From: Halomarina pelagica
GTDB lineage: Archaea > Halobacteriota > Halobacteria > Halobacteriales > Haloarculaceae
DNA: 64,000 bases
Assembly (NCBI RefSeq): GCF_024228315.1
Contig: NZ_CP100454.1
Coordinates: 1,922,001-1,986,000 of the forward strand
Direction of reading: 5' to 3'
Shown here: one piece after another, positions 52,522 through 60,566 of the stretch
Layout: each line of letters starts with the position of its first letter
Position numbering within the stretch: the stretch's first letter is position 1
The notes under the pieces: model-generated
What the model was told of the DNA's origin: nothing
Databases searched by the model: none
What the model saw: only the letters and a program-made list of their open reading frames with translations
Program-made: the position numbers and the translations under genes

Positions 52522-53709
52522 TCACTCCGTCCCGGGAACGAACCGCGCGAGCGAGTCGGCGTACTGCATCAGGAGCGTCCCGAGGACGCTCATCACGAGC
52601 ACGTAGCCGACGGCGAACGCCGGGATCGTCTCCGCGAGGACGGCGCTTCCCCCCGCGCCGGCGACGAGCGCGGCGATGATGAGCGAGAACTCCCCGCGCG
52701 TGACCATCCCGGTCCCGACCCTGACCGACCGCGTCGCGTCGAGGCCGTAGTACCGGCGTCCGGTGAGGTAGCCCGAGAGGAGCTTCGTCGGGGTCGTGAC
52801 GGCGACGGCGAGCGCGAGCAGCGCGGCGGTAGCCGCGACCAGCCGGGGGTCTGTCGTCAGGCCGATCCAGAAGAAGAACACGGCGGCGAAGACGTCCCGC
52901 AGGGGGACGAGCAGGCGTTCGAGCTTCTCCACGTGCGCGGTCTCGCTGAAGCCCATCCCGACGAAGAAGGCGGCGACGGCCTCGCTCACGCCGATGGCGA
53001 GCGCGACGCCCGCGACGAGAACGGTCACGGCCACAGCCCGGAGGATGAACAGTTCGGTCGAGTCGACGGCGAGGTAGCGCTCGAACAGCGCGTCGCCCCG
53101 CGCGACGCCCGCGAGGAGCACGAGCAGGAACGCCATCGCGGTGCCGACGCTCATCACCGCGCCCATCAGGTCGCCGCCGCCGAGGACGACCGCCGAGAGC
53201 ACCGCGAGGTAGAACGCGATGGCGAGGTCCTCGAAGACGAGCGTACTCAACATGGGTTCGCTCTCCGGGTTGGCGATCCACCCGAGGTCGATGAGCGACT
53301 TGGTGATGACGGCGCTCGAGGAGATGTAGACGATCCCGCCGAGGACGAACGCCTCGGTGAGCGACCAGCCGACGAGCAGGCCGAGCGCCATCCCGACCGG
53401 GAAGTTGAGCGCGGCGTCGAGCGCGCCCGCCCTCGTCATCCGGTCGCGCCCCTCGATCAGGCGGTCGATGCTGAACTCGAGGCCGAGGAAGAACAGCAGG
53501 AAGACGATCCCGAGTTCGGCGACGATCGTGACGAACTCGCCGTCCCGGATGGCGGGCAGTCCGACTGCACCGAGCACGGCGTCGTTGACCAGGATGCCGG
53601 CGACGATGTACAGCGGGATGACCGACACACCGAGTCGGTGGGCCCCCGCCCCGGCGAGGGCGATGACCGCGAACATCGCGCCGATCTCGAGCAGCGACGT
53701 CTCAGCCAT
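52522..53709 (-). CDS. CPA2-type cation/proton antiporter
   Basis: The 395-residue protein has 12-13 transmembrane segments. Family features are YIVAGILVNDAVLG, FLLFFLGLEFSIDRL, YISSSAVITKSLIDLGW with FEDLAIAFYLAVLS (ion-binding aspartate) and VTRGEFSLIIAALV. It lacks the soluble TrkA-N domain of KefB/KefC; instead a KhtT-like regulatory protein is encoded just upstream with an eight-base overlap. Likely role: K+/H+ exchange gated by that subunit. Confidence 0.87.
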   Translation of the reverse strand: MAETSLLEIGAMFAVIALAGAGAHRLGVSVIPLYIVAGILVNDAVLGAVGLPAIRDGEFVTIVAELGIVFLLFFLGLEFSIDRLIEGRDRMTRAGALDAALNFPVGMALGLLVGWSLTEAFVLGGIVYISSSAVITKSLIDLGWIANPESEPMLSTLVFEDLAIAFYLAVLSAVVLGGGDLMGAVMSVGTAMAFLLVLLAGVARGDALFERYLAVDSTELFILRAVAVTVLVAGVALAIGVSEAVAAFFVGMGFSETAHVEKLERLLVPLRDVFAAVFFFWIGLTTDPRLVAATAALLALAVAVTTPTKLLSGYLTGRRYYGLDATRSVRVGTGMVTRGEFSLIIAALVAGAGGSAVLAETIPAFAVGYVLVMSVLGTLLMQYADSLARFVPGTE

Positions 53710-54202
53710 CGAGTTCCGCGTCCCCGGCGACCACGTCGTCGAGCTTCCGACAGGCGTCCCGCGACCCGAGGACGACGAGCGTGTCCTCGGCCCGGATCTC
53801 CGTCTCGGGGTCGGGGTTCGTCAGCGTCTCCTCGCCGCGCTGGATGGCGATGACCGAGACGCCGAGCGCCTGCCGGAGGCGCGACTCCGCGAGCGTCCGC
53901 CCCGCGAGCGGCGACCCCTCCTGCACCTTCGACCACTCGATGAGCGTGTCGTCGGCGAGGACGGTGTCGATGGAGTCCGTCCGGATGGGCTGGAAGTACG
54001 CCCCCTCCATGATGGTCCCCACCTGCCGGGCGAGCCGGTCGGTCAGTTCGAACAGCTTCTCCGCGTCCGCGCCCTCCTCGCGGCGGAGGAACAGCTCCCG
54101 CTTTCCCGTGTTGTGGATGATGATGACGAGTCGCGTCTCGTCGTCGAGTTCCACCTCGAACTTCTTGCCGACGCCCGGGAGGTCGGCCTCGTAGACCGTC
54201 AT
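53702..54202 (-). CDS. KhtT-like TrkA-C regulatory subunit of the antiporter
   Basis: The 166-residue protein has an N-terminal KhtT-type domain (VYEADLPGVGKKFEVELDDETRLVIIIHNTGKREL). The C-terminal TrkA-C (RCK-C) domain spans residues ~75-155 (AGRTLAESRLRQALGVSVIAIQRGEETLTNP, EDTLVVLGSRDA). In KhtTU systems this part binds cyclic di-AMP or cations and opens the channel. The ATG at 54202 starts the conserved domain. Confidence 0.85.
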   Translation of the reverse strand: MTVYEADLPGVGKKFEVELDDETRLVIIIHNTGKRELFLRREEGADAEKLFELTDRLARQVGTIMEGAYFQPIRTDSIDTVLADDTLIEWSKVQEGSPLAGRTLAESRLRQALGVSVIAIQRGEETLTNPDPETEIRAEDTLVVLGSRDACRKLDDVVAGDAELDG

Positions 54203-54328
54203 AGCGGAGAAAGCGTCCGCGCCGGCAAAGGCACTTCGCTGCGATTCGCTGGAAATCGGGCATCGCGCCGGACACTCCGCCCCTTCGACAAAAGTGATTA
54301 GATAATTGACACCGGACTGTGGCTCGCA

Positions 54329-55108
54329 ATGCCAGGGCTTCTCACGGATCGGGCGGCGGTCGTGACGGGCGGATCGAGCGGGAACGGGCGGGCGATCGCG
54401 ACGCGCTTCGCGGAGGAGGGTGCGGACGTGGTGGTCGCGGACGTCCAGGCAGACCCCCGCGAGGGCGGCGATCCGACCCACGAAATAATCGAATCCGAGA
54501 CCGACCGGAGCGCGACGTTCGTCGAGTGCGACGTGACCGACCGCGCGTCGCTCGACGCGGCCGTCGACGCGGCCGACGACTTCGGGGGTATCGACGTGAT
54601 GGTGAACAACGCCGGGATCCTCGGTCCCGTCGCCGAGATCGGCGAGATCGACTACGAGGGGTACCGTCAGTTGATGGACGTGAACCTCGACGGCGTCTAC
54701 TTCGGCGCGCAGGCGGCCGCCCGGAGAATGAAGGAACGGGGCGAGGGCGGGAGCATCGTGAACATGTCGAGCGTCGCGGGCATCGTCGGGTACCCCGAGA
54801 TCACCCCCTACTCCGCGGCCAAGGGGGGCGTCAGGCTGCTCACCTACGCGCTGGCGGGCGAACTCGGCCAGTACGACATCCGCGTGAACGTCATCCACCC
54901 CGGCGTCATCGAGACGGCGATGACCACGGAGGACATGCCGATGATCGGCACCCAGGAGGGGGAGGCGATCCGGGAAACCCTCCCGATACAGCGCTACGGG
55001 ACACCGGAGGACGTGGCGAACGCCGCCGTCTTCCTCGCGAGCGACCTCGCGAGCTACGTCACCGCCGAGTCGATACTCGTGGACGGGGGAATGGTCAACA
55101 CCGCCTGA
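54329..55108 (+). CDS. Short-chain dehydrogenase/reductase
   Basis: The 259-residue classical SDR has cofactor loop VVTGGSSGNGRAIATRF, acidic VADVQAD that favours NAD, VNNAGILGP, catalytic serine in NMSSVAGIVGYPEITPY and YSAAK. HPGVIETAMTTEDM and ASYVTAESILVDGGMVNT follow. It resembles glucose 1-dehydrogenase and FabG-like enzymes; the substrate cannot be fixed. It stands alone, with AT-rich agtgattagataattg just upstream as promoter. Confidence 0.85.
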   Translation: MPGLLTDRAAVVTGGSSGNGRAIATRFAEEGADVVVADVQADPREGGDPTHEIIESETDRSATFVECDVTDRASLDAAVDAADDFGGIDVMVNNAGILGPVAEIGEIDYEGYRQLMDVNLDGVYFGAQAAARRMKERGEGGSIVNMSSVAGIVGYPEITPYSAAKGGVRLLTYALAGELGQYDIRVNVIHPGVIETAMTTEDMPMIGTQEGEAIRETLPIQRYGTPEDVANAAVFLASDLASYVTAESILVDGGMVNTA

Positions 55109-55127
55109 CGCCGCGCACGACGGCGGC

Positions 55128-55703
55128 TCAGGCCGCCATCAGGAACAGGCCGGCGGTCATCGCCGCGCCCGCCGCGAGCGGGATGGTGAGGTTGTCGTCG
55201 ATGACGTAGCCCCGGACGACGGGCTTCACGCCGTCGGCGAGCGTCGCGGCCAGCGCGCCGAGGACGACGGCGGCGGGGGAGGCCACGAACGAGACGGCGA
55301 TGAGCGCGCAGATCGCGAACATCACCAGCAGGACGGACGCGTTCTTGACGGCGCGCAGTTCGCCCGATCCGAGCAGGCCGCTCACCGGGTCGGCGAGCGC
55401 GAGCATCAGCATCGCCGCCGCCGCCACCCGGGGGACGAACAGCAGCGACGCGCCCGCCATGCTCAGCATGTAGAGGGCGTACCCCGCGAGGTTGTCCCGC
55501 TCGTACTCCCGCGTGAGCTTCTCGAACACCCAGAGGTCGACGACGCCCGACAGCCGCAGGGCCTCGAATCCCAGCGCGGAGAGCGCCCCGGCGACGAAGA
55601 CGGCCTGCACCCACGTCCACGGGATGAGGCCGTACGCCCACGCGAGCGGGACGCTCGCGCCGCTGGCGTGGACGAGTCGGCGCTCGACCTCCGGGTCGAC
55701 CAT
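55128..55703 (-). CDS. Dolichol kinase / SEC59-like membrane protein
   Basis: The 191-residue protein has about five to six transmembrane segments (VPLAWAYGLIPWTWVQAVFVAG, VAAAAMLMLALADPVSGLLG, ASVLLVMFAICALIAVSF). The conserved end LAATLADGVKPVVRGYVIDDNLTIPLAAG matches the active region of CTP-dependent polyprenol/phytol kinases. It would phosphorylate an isoprenoid alcohol with CTP. Start ATG at 55703; glyS lies just upstream with a 4-base gap. Confidence 0.75.
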   Translation of the reverse strand: MVDPEVERRLVHASGASVPLAWAYGLIPWTWVQAVFVAGALSALGFEALRLSGVVDLWVFEKLTREYERDNLAGYALYMLSMAGASLLFVPRVAAAAMLMLALADPVSGLLGSGELRAVKNASVLLVMFAICALIAVSFVASPAAVVLGALAATLADGVKPVVRGYVIDDNLTIPLAAGAAMTAGLFLMAA

Positions 55704-55707
55704 CGGC

Positions 55708-57486
55708 TCAGTCCTGCGTCGCCTCGTCGGGCGCTTCGGCGCGCGCATCGTCGAGCGATTCGAACGACGCGCCCGCGCGAAGCGCTGCGACGCGCTCGGG
55801 GAGCGCGTCGATCGGGACGCGCACCTGATCGGTCGTGTCGCGGTCGCGCAGCGTCACCGTGTCGTCCTCCAGGGACTCGTAGTCGACGGTGACGCAGTAG
55901 GGCGTGCCGACCTCGTCCTGGCGGCGGTAGCGCCGGCCGATGGTGCCGGAGTCGTCGTAGTCGACGCCGGTCCCGGCCGCACGGAGGTCCTCGACGATCT
56001 CGCGGGCGCGGTCGTCGAGGCCGTCCTTGCTCATCAGCGGGAGCACGGCGACGGTCGTCGGGGCGAGTTCGGCGGGCAACTCGAGGTACGTCCGCGCCTC
56101 GCCGTCCACCTCGTCCTCGCGCAGCGCGTGGTCGAGGACGGTGTAGAACACCCGATCGACGCCGAACGAGGGCTCGACGACGTGGGGCGTGACGTGCTCG
56201 CCCGCCTCCGTCACCTCCTCGACGGCGAACCCCGCGGCCTCCGTGGGGATCTCGTACGCCTCGCCGTCGACCTCGACGGTGACCGCCTCGCCCTCGAAGG
56301 CCGACTCGTCGGTCGCTGCGAGACGCTCGAGTTCCTCGGCGACGTCCGCGGCCGCGCCGCCGAACTCCGGGCCGAGCACGCTCATGTCCGGGTCGACGGT
56401 GGCCCGCTCGACGGTGATCGGCTCGTCGTACTGCCGGAAGACGGTGAAGTCGTCGTCGGCGTGCTGGCCGTGCTTCGTGAGGTCGTAGTCGCCGCGGTAG
56501 GCGAAGCCGGTGATCTCGATCCAGTTGCCGTCGAGTTCGGCCTCGGCGTCCCAGCAGTCGCTCGCGTAGTGGGCGCGCTCGCCGGCGAGGTGCTGGCGGT
56601 AGCGGAACCGCTCCATGTCGACGCCGACCCGCTCGTACCAGTCGCGGGCGACGCCGAGGTAGTAGGCCACCCACGGGCTGCCGATGACGCCCGACTCGAC
56701 GGCCTCGCCGATCGTCGTCGTCTCGATGCCGCCGTCGTCGGCGCGCTGGGCCTCGGCGGAGTACAGCGGCACCTCCACGTCCGCGACTCTGTGGAGCGGC
56801 GGTTCGTCGCGCTCGGGGTCGACGAAGTGCTCCAGTTCGGCCTGGGTGAACTCCCGGACGCGGATGAGCGAGCGCCGCGGGCTGATCTCGTTGCGGTAGG
56901 CCGTGCCGATCTGGCCGACGCCGAAGGGGAGCTGACCGCGGGCGTACTCCTTCAGCCGGGGGAACTCGACGAAGATGCCCTGTGCCGTCTCCGGGCGGAG
57001 GTAGCCCGGCGAGGCGCTGCCGGGGCCGATGTTCGTGGCGAACATGAGGTTGAACTCCGACACCTCGGTGCCCGCGAGCGACGCGCCGCAGTTCGGGCAC
57101 GCCAGGTCGTGCTCGGCGATGAGGTCCGCCACCTCGGCGGTGGGGAGGCTCTCGGCGTCCTCGATGTCCGTCGCGTCCTCGACCAGGTGATCCGCCCGGT
57201 GGCTCGTTCCGCACTCGGGGCACTCGACGATCATGTCGTCGAAGCCGTCGAGGTGGCCCGACGCCTCGAAGACCGCCTCCGGCATGATCGTCGGGGCCTC
57301 GATCTCCACGTGCCCCTCGCGGGTGAGGAAGCGATCGCGCCAGGCGTCCTCCAGGTTGCGCTTCAGGGCGGCACCCTGCGGGCCGTAGACGTAGAAGCCC
57401 GCGACGCCGCCGTAGGCCTCGCTGGCCTGGAAGAAGTACCCGCGGCGTTTCGCCAGTTCGACGACGTCCGTGTCACCCCGCGTCAT
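55708..57486 (-). CDS. glyS: Glycyl-tRNA synthetase
   Basis: The 592-residue class II synthetase of the dimeric archaeal type has KRRGYFFQASEAYGGVAGFYVYGPQGAALKRNL. It has motif 2, GQIGTAYRNEISPRRSLIRVREF, with FTQAELEHF, motif 3 VVEPSFGVDRVFYTVLDHAL, and a C-terminal anticodon-binding domain (VAVLPLMSKDGLDDRAREIVEDLR). Two zinc-like CPxCG pairs lie in the insertion. The ATG at 57486 overlaps the CBS gene stop by four bases. Confidence 0.95.
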   Translation of the reverse strand: MTRGDTDVVELAKRRGYFFQASEAYGGVAGFYVYGPQGAALKRNLEDAWRDRFLTREGHVEIEAPTIMPEAVFEASGHLDGFDDMIVECPECGTSHRADHLVEDATDIEDAESLPTAEVADLIAEHDLACPNCGASLAGTEVSEFNLMFATNIGPGSASPGYLRPETAQGIFVEFPRLKEYARGQLPFGVGQIGTAYRNEISPRRSLIRVREFTQAELEHFVDPERDEPPLHRVADVEVPLYSAEAQRADDGGIETTTIGEAVESGVIGSPWVAYYLGVARDWYERVGVDMERFRYRQHLAGERAHYASDCWDAEAELDGNWIEITGFAYRGDYDLTKHGQHADDDFTVFRQYDEPITVERATVDPDMSVLGPEFGGAAADVAEELERLAATDESAFEGEAVTVEVDGEAYEIPTEAAGFAVEEVTEAGEHVTPHVVEPSFGVDRVFYTVLDHALREDEVDGEARTYLELPAELAPTTVAVLPLMSKDGLDDRAREIVEDLRAAGTGVDYDDSGTIGRRYRRQDEVGTPYCVTVDYESLEDDTVTLRDRDTTDQVRVPIDALPERVAALRAGASFESLDDARAEAPDEATQD

Positions 57487-58331
57487 AGCGCCTTGAGGAG
57501 GTCCATGTCCTGGACGATGCCGACGAGGTCGCCGCCGTTCACCATCGGGACCTGTTCGATGTCGTTCGAGAGCATCAGCCGAGCGGCGCGCTGGGCCGTC
57601 TTCGTTCGGGAAACCGTCACGATCTCCTCGGTCATGAAGTCCGCGACGGTACCCTCGGGAAAGACGACGTTCCGGGTCGGGACGTAGCGGTTCCCCACCG
57701 CCTTGATACCCTCCCACATCCACTCGTCGTCCTCGTCGGCCAGGGATTCGCCGGTGTCGCCCTCGCCCTCGACGATCTCGGCCACCTCGATGAGGTCCGT
57801 GTCGGTGAGGATGCCGCACACGTCGCCCTCGTCGTCGAGGACGATGCCGTACGAGACCTCGGCGTAGGAGAGTTCGCGCTCGGCGGTCAGGAGCGGCGCG
57901 CCCGCGTAGAGGCAGTTCACCTCTGGGGTGGCGAGCGGGCCGACCTCGCTCTCGCCGTCGGCGTCGCCCGCGGCGATGGCGCGCACCACGTCCGTGATCG
58001 TGATGATGCCTTCCAGGCTGTCCCCCTCGACGACGGGAACGCGTCGAGCGCCCGTCTCGCGCATGAGGTGGGCGAGCTCGTCGAGCGTGGCGTCCGCGGT
58101 CGTCGTCGGGCCCTCCTCGACGAGCAGCGCGAGCTGGTCCTCGTCGGGCTGTTCGATCAGCGCCTCGCGCGACACCAGGCCGCGAAAGACCTCCTCCTCG
58201 TCCTCGCCCTTCACGACCGCGACGGCGGAGAACTTGCCCGTCCGGAGGTATTCGAGGGCGTCGTCACGATTGCCCGGGAGCGACACCGTCACCACGTCCT
58301 CCCGCGGCGTCATGGCGTCTGCGACGTTCAT
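57483..58331 (-). CDS. Protein with four CBS domains
   Basis: The 282-residue protein has four CBS repeats: VADAMTPREDVVTVSLPGNRDDAL, TLDELAHLMRETGARRVPVVEGDSLEGIITITDVV, a central pair ending GILTDTDLIEVAE, and VADFMTEEIVTVSRTKTAQRAARLMLSNDIEQVPMVNGGDLVGIVQDMDLL. Such stand-alone CBS proteins bind adenine nucleotides and act as sensors. It overlaps glyS by ATGA, so it may be expressed in step with the synthetase. Target protein unknown. Confidence 0.88.
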   Translation of the reverse strand: MNVADAMTPREDVVTVSLPGNRDDALEYLRTGKFSAVAVVKGEDEEEVFRGLVSREALIEQPDEDQLALLVEEGPTTTADATLDELAHLMRETGARRVPVVEGDSLEGIITITDVVRAIAAGDADGESEVGPLATPEVNCLYAGAPLLTAERELSYAEVSYGIVLDDEGDVCGILTDTDLIEVAEIVEGEGDTGESLADEDDEWMWEGIKAVGNRYVPTRNVVFPEGTVADFMTEEIVTVSRTKTAQRAARLMLSNDIEQVPMVNGGDLVGIVQDMDLLKAL

Positions 58332-58524
58332 ACGTCTTCGTCACCTCCCGCGTACTAAACCCCTTCACATCCGTGCCGACGATCCGCACGCACGGGACGG
58401 TGCTTCGTTTCCGTAGTCTTCTCGGGCGAGGTGCCCTCCGGCGGATCATTCCGAGTCGACGACTGCTCGACGGCGCTCGTCGCAAGCGGTTTCGAGCGCG
58501 ACACGGGTCGTGCGCGCGAGGACG

Positions 58525-58854
58525 TTACTCCACGCCGCAGATCGCGGCTAGCTCAGCGACTGCGCGGTTCACCTGCTCCGATCGGAGAACGCCGGCGACG
58601 GACCGGATCGTATCCTCTTTCACGATCACGGGATTCCAGGGCTTGACGTAGCTCCGCTTCGGCAGGTCGCCGATCACCCAGTCGTCGTCGACGATCGGGA
58701 TCGCATCGTCTAACGCGGTCGTCGTGATCGCGAGCCCGACGTGCTCCTCCTCGTGGAACGGATGCGTGTCGGTCGAGACGAGGAGAAACGGGCGGTCGTA
58801 GTCCGCGAACAGCGCCGGATACCACACGACTTCGCCGCGTTCGTGCACCGTCAT
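58525..58854 (-). CDS. MazF/PemK-like endoribonuclease toxin
   Basis: The 109-residue protein begins HERGEVVWYPALFADYDRPFLLVSTDTHPF, matching the MazF start (RGEVVW, RP.L..S). VGLAITTTALDDA and LPKRSYVKPWNPVIVKEDTI follow, corresponding to the SH3-like barrel and the TIxxxRI-like strand. Its ATG overlaps the upstream winged-helix gene stop by four bases. It is expected to cleave mRNA, with the partner as antitoxin. Confidence 0.72.
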   Translation of the reverse strand: MTVHERGEVVWYPALFADYDRPFLLVSTDTHPFHEEEHVGLAITTTALDDAIPIVDDDWVIGDLPKRSYVKPWNPVIVKEDTIRSVAGVLRSEQVNRAVAELAAICGVE

Positions 58855-59249
58855 CCCTCCGCGCGCCGTTCCCTTCGCCACTCCTCCAGTTCGGCCTCGT
58901 CCGCTTCGTGCTCCTCCGGATCGACGTCGCTCCACCCGTCGTCGCCGTACCGATCGCGGAGCGCCTCCATACTGAGGAGCATTCCCTGGTAGGCCGCGAT
59001 CCGATCGTCCTCGCCGATCGCCCAGTACGGTTCCTTGTGTCGGACGAGCCCCCGCTCGTGGAGTCGCTGGAGCGTCGGGCCGACGCTGCCCTTCGGAATC
59101 CCCGTCGCCTCGGCGATCTCGCTCGGCGTGAACCCCACGTCGGGGTGCCCGAGGAGAAACGTGAGGATCTTATGCGGGTTCGACTCCTCGGTCGGCGTCC
59201 AGTTCAACTCGTCGGCCTGCTCCTCGTAGTCGTCGAATCGAACCGGCAT
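58851..59249 (-). CDS. Winged-helix antitoxin/repressor paired with MazF-like toxin
   Basis: The 132-residue protein has a MarR/HTH-type winged helix (ILTFLLGHPDVGFTPSEIAEATGIPKGSVGPTLQRLHERGLVRHKEPYWAIGEDDR, residues ~28-83). A charged helical tail rich in Glu (EEHEADEAELEEWRRERR) would contact the toxin. MazF partners are usually AbrB-like or RHH, so a winged helix here is less common. A direct-repeat operator candidate lies upstream. Confidence 0.72.
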   Translation of the reverse strand: MPVRFDDYEEQADELNWTPTEESNPHKILTFLLGHPDVGFTPSEIAEATGIPKGSVGPTLQRLHERGLVRHKEPYWAIGEDDRIAAYQGMLLSMEALRDRYGDDGWSDVDPEEHEADEAELEEWRRERRAEG

Positions 59250-59261
59250 GATGTATCTCTA

Positions 59262-59298
59262 CGTATTCAGATGTACCGAATCGTATTCAGCGTTCGGT
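59262..59298. promoter_or_regulatory. Direct-repeat operator upstream of the winged-helix/MazF pair
   Basis: CGTATTCAG occurs at 59262-59270 and again at 59282-59290, exactly 20 bp apart. An accgaa/ttcggt pair (59275-59280 and 59293-59298) overlaps it. It lies 13-49 bases before the ATG at 59249, suitable for autorepression. Confidence 0.5.
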
Positions 59299-59462
59299 GT
59301 CACGTGCTGCTGTCCGTCGGCGTGGAACCCGTCGTGTAGTGTAGTAATAGATAGCGCAGGCGCGACTCGGGTGTCTCGTTCATCGCCGCTCCGCCTCGCA
59401 CGACTTGCGCGCGAGCGCTCGCATCGACGGCGTTCACCGGGCGACGCGCCGCCGACCGCTCG

Positions 59463-60056
59463 TCACTCCCCGTCGTCCTCGATCCCGAACCGCTGTCGCG
59501 CCTCGGGGAAGAACAGTTCCCACTCCTCGTGTCGGAAGCTCCCGAGCGGGGTCTTATCGAGCGTCTGGACGTGCGTGTACATCTCGTCGCGCTCGATCGC
59601 CGTGCGGATCATCCCCTGGGCGAACGCGAGTTCGTACCCGCCCGCGAGGACGATGGCGACCTTCGGCTCGTCGGCGTACAGCACCGTCACCTGGAAGGCG
59701 CTCCCGCCGGCCTCCGTCCGGTAGACCTCGTAGCGGCCGAACCCGCCGAGTTCCGTCACCTCGCCGTCGTCGCTCTCGGGCGACGCGCCGGTACCGCGCT
59801 CGAACGCCTCGCGGAGGTCGTCCGCGTGGTTGTCGGGGACGACGTGGACGAGCCCGAAGCGCTCCGACTCGCCGGCGTCGGGGTTCGTGGGCGCGGTGTG
59901 ACCCGCCGCGACGGCGGTCACGTCCCAGCCCTCCGCCTCCAGTTCCGACTCGATGGCGCGCATCTCCTCGATGGTCGCCTCCCACGCGCCCTTCAGCCGA
60001 TCGGCGTCGTTCGCGAACCGATCGGCGTACTCCGTGTCTTCACCGATTTCGGGCAT
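59463..60056 (-). CDS. Conserved haloarchaeal protein of unknown function
   Basis: The 197-residue soluble acidic protein has an N-terminal helical region (WEATIEEMRAIESELEAEGWDVTAVAAGHTAPTNP). An alpha/beta part follows (RFGLVHVVPDNHADDLREAF, FGRYEVYRTEAGGSAFQVTVLYADEPKVAIVLAGGYEL). No catalytic motif, signal peptide or membrane segment is seen. I do not recognise a functional family. The promoter region up to 60108 is short, so it may be transcribed with the membrane-protein gene at 60108-60563. Confidence 0.7.
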   Translation of the reverse strand: MPEIGEDTEYADRFANDADRLKGAWEATIEEMRAIESELEAEGWDVTAVAAGHTAPTNPDAGESERFGLVHVVPDNHADDLREAFERGTGASPESDDGEVTELGGFGRYEVYRTEAGGSAFQVTVLYADEPKVAIVLAGGYELAFAQGMIRTAIERDEMYTHVQTLDKTPLGSFRHEEWELFFPEARQRFGIEDDGE

Positions 60057-60107
60057 AGGTGCCCCTGAGGCGGTGACGCGGTAAAACCTGTTGTTCGATC
60101 GCCCACG

Positions 60108-60563
60108 TCAGGCGATGGTGACGCCGAGGACGAACTCCATCGCGGCGGAGGTGGCGAGGATCGTCACGCTCGCCAGGAGGAGTTTCGCGGCGTCCGAGAG
60201 CCGTTCCTCGGGCGCGAGGCGGTATCGGTCGCCGAGGAGGGCGACCGTTCGCTGGACGAACGCCTGGAAGCCGGTCTCCTCGTCGCGGTTCGACGGCAGG
60301 AGCGTCGTCTCGGCGTAGGGCGCGTTCGGCCGGAGCTTGACGCTCGCAACGCCGAACAGCAGGAGCCCGACGACGAACAGCAGGTACTTCACCCCGAGCC
60401 AGGGCCGCGCGACGCCGAGGGCGACGTTCGCCGCCGCCGAGAGCGCGACGACCGTGACGGTCAGGACGAGCGCGTACGCGACCGCGTCGAGCGCCTGTAA
60501 CCCCCTCGAGGGACGGGCGTCGCCCTCGAACGCCCGCCCGTACTCGCGCCCGTCGTCCGTCAT
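60108..60563 (-). CDS. Small haloarchaeal membrane protein
   Basis: The 151-residue protein has three clear transmembrane segments (AVAYALVLTVTVVALSAAANVALG, YLLFVVGLLLFGVASVKL, AAKLLLASVTILATSAAMEFVLGVTI). A conserved loop, QAFVQRTVALLGDRYRLAPEERLSDA, lies between the second and third. No function can be given. It lies three bases downstream of the oligopeptide ATPase gene on the same strand and may belong to that operon. Confidence 0.65.
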   Translation of the reverse strand: MTDDGREYGRAFEGDARPSRGLQALDAVAYALVLTVTVVALSAAANVALGVARPWLGVKYLLFVVGLLLFGVASVKLRPNAPYAETTLLPSNRDEETGFQAFVQRTVALLGDRYRLAPEERLSDAAKLLLASVTILATSAAMEFVLGVTIA

Positions 60564-60566
60564 CGG

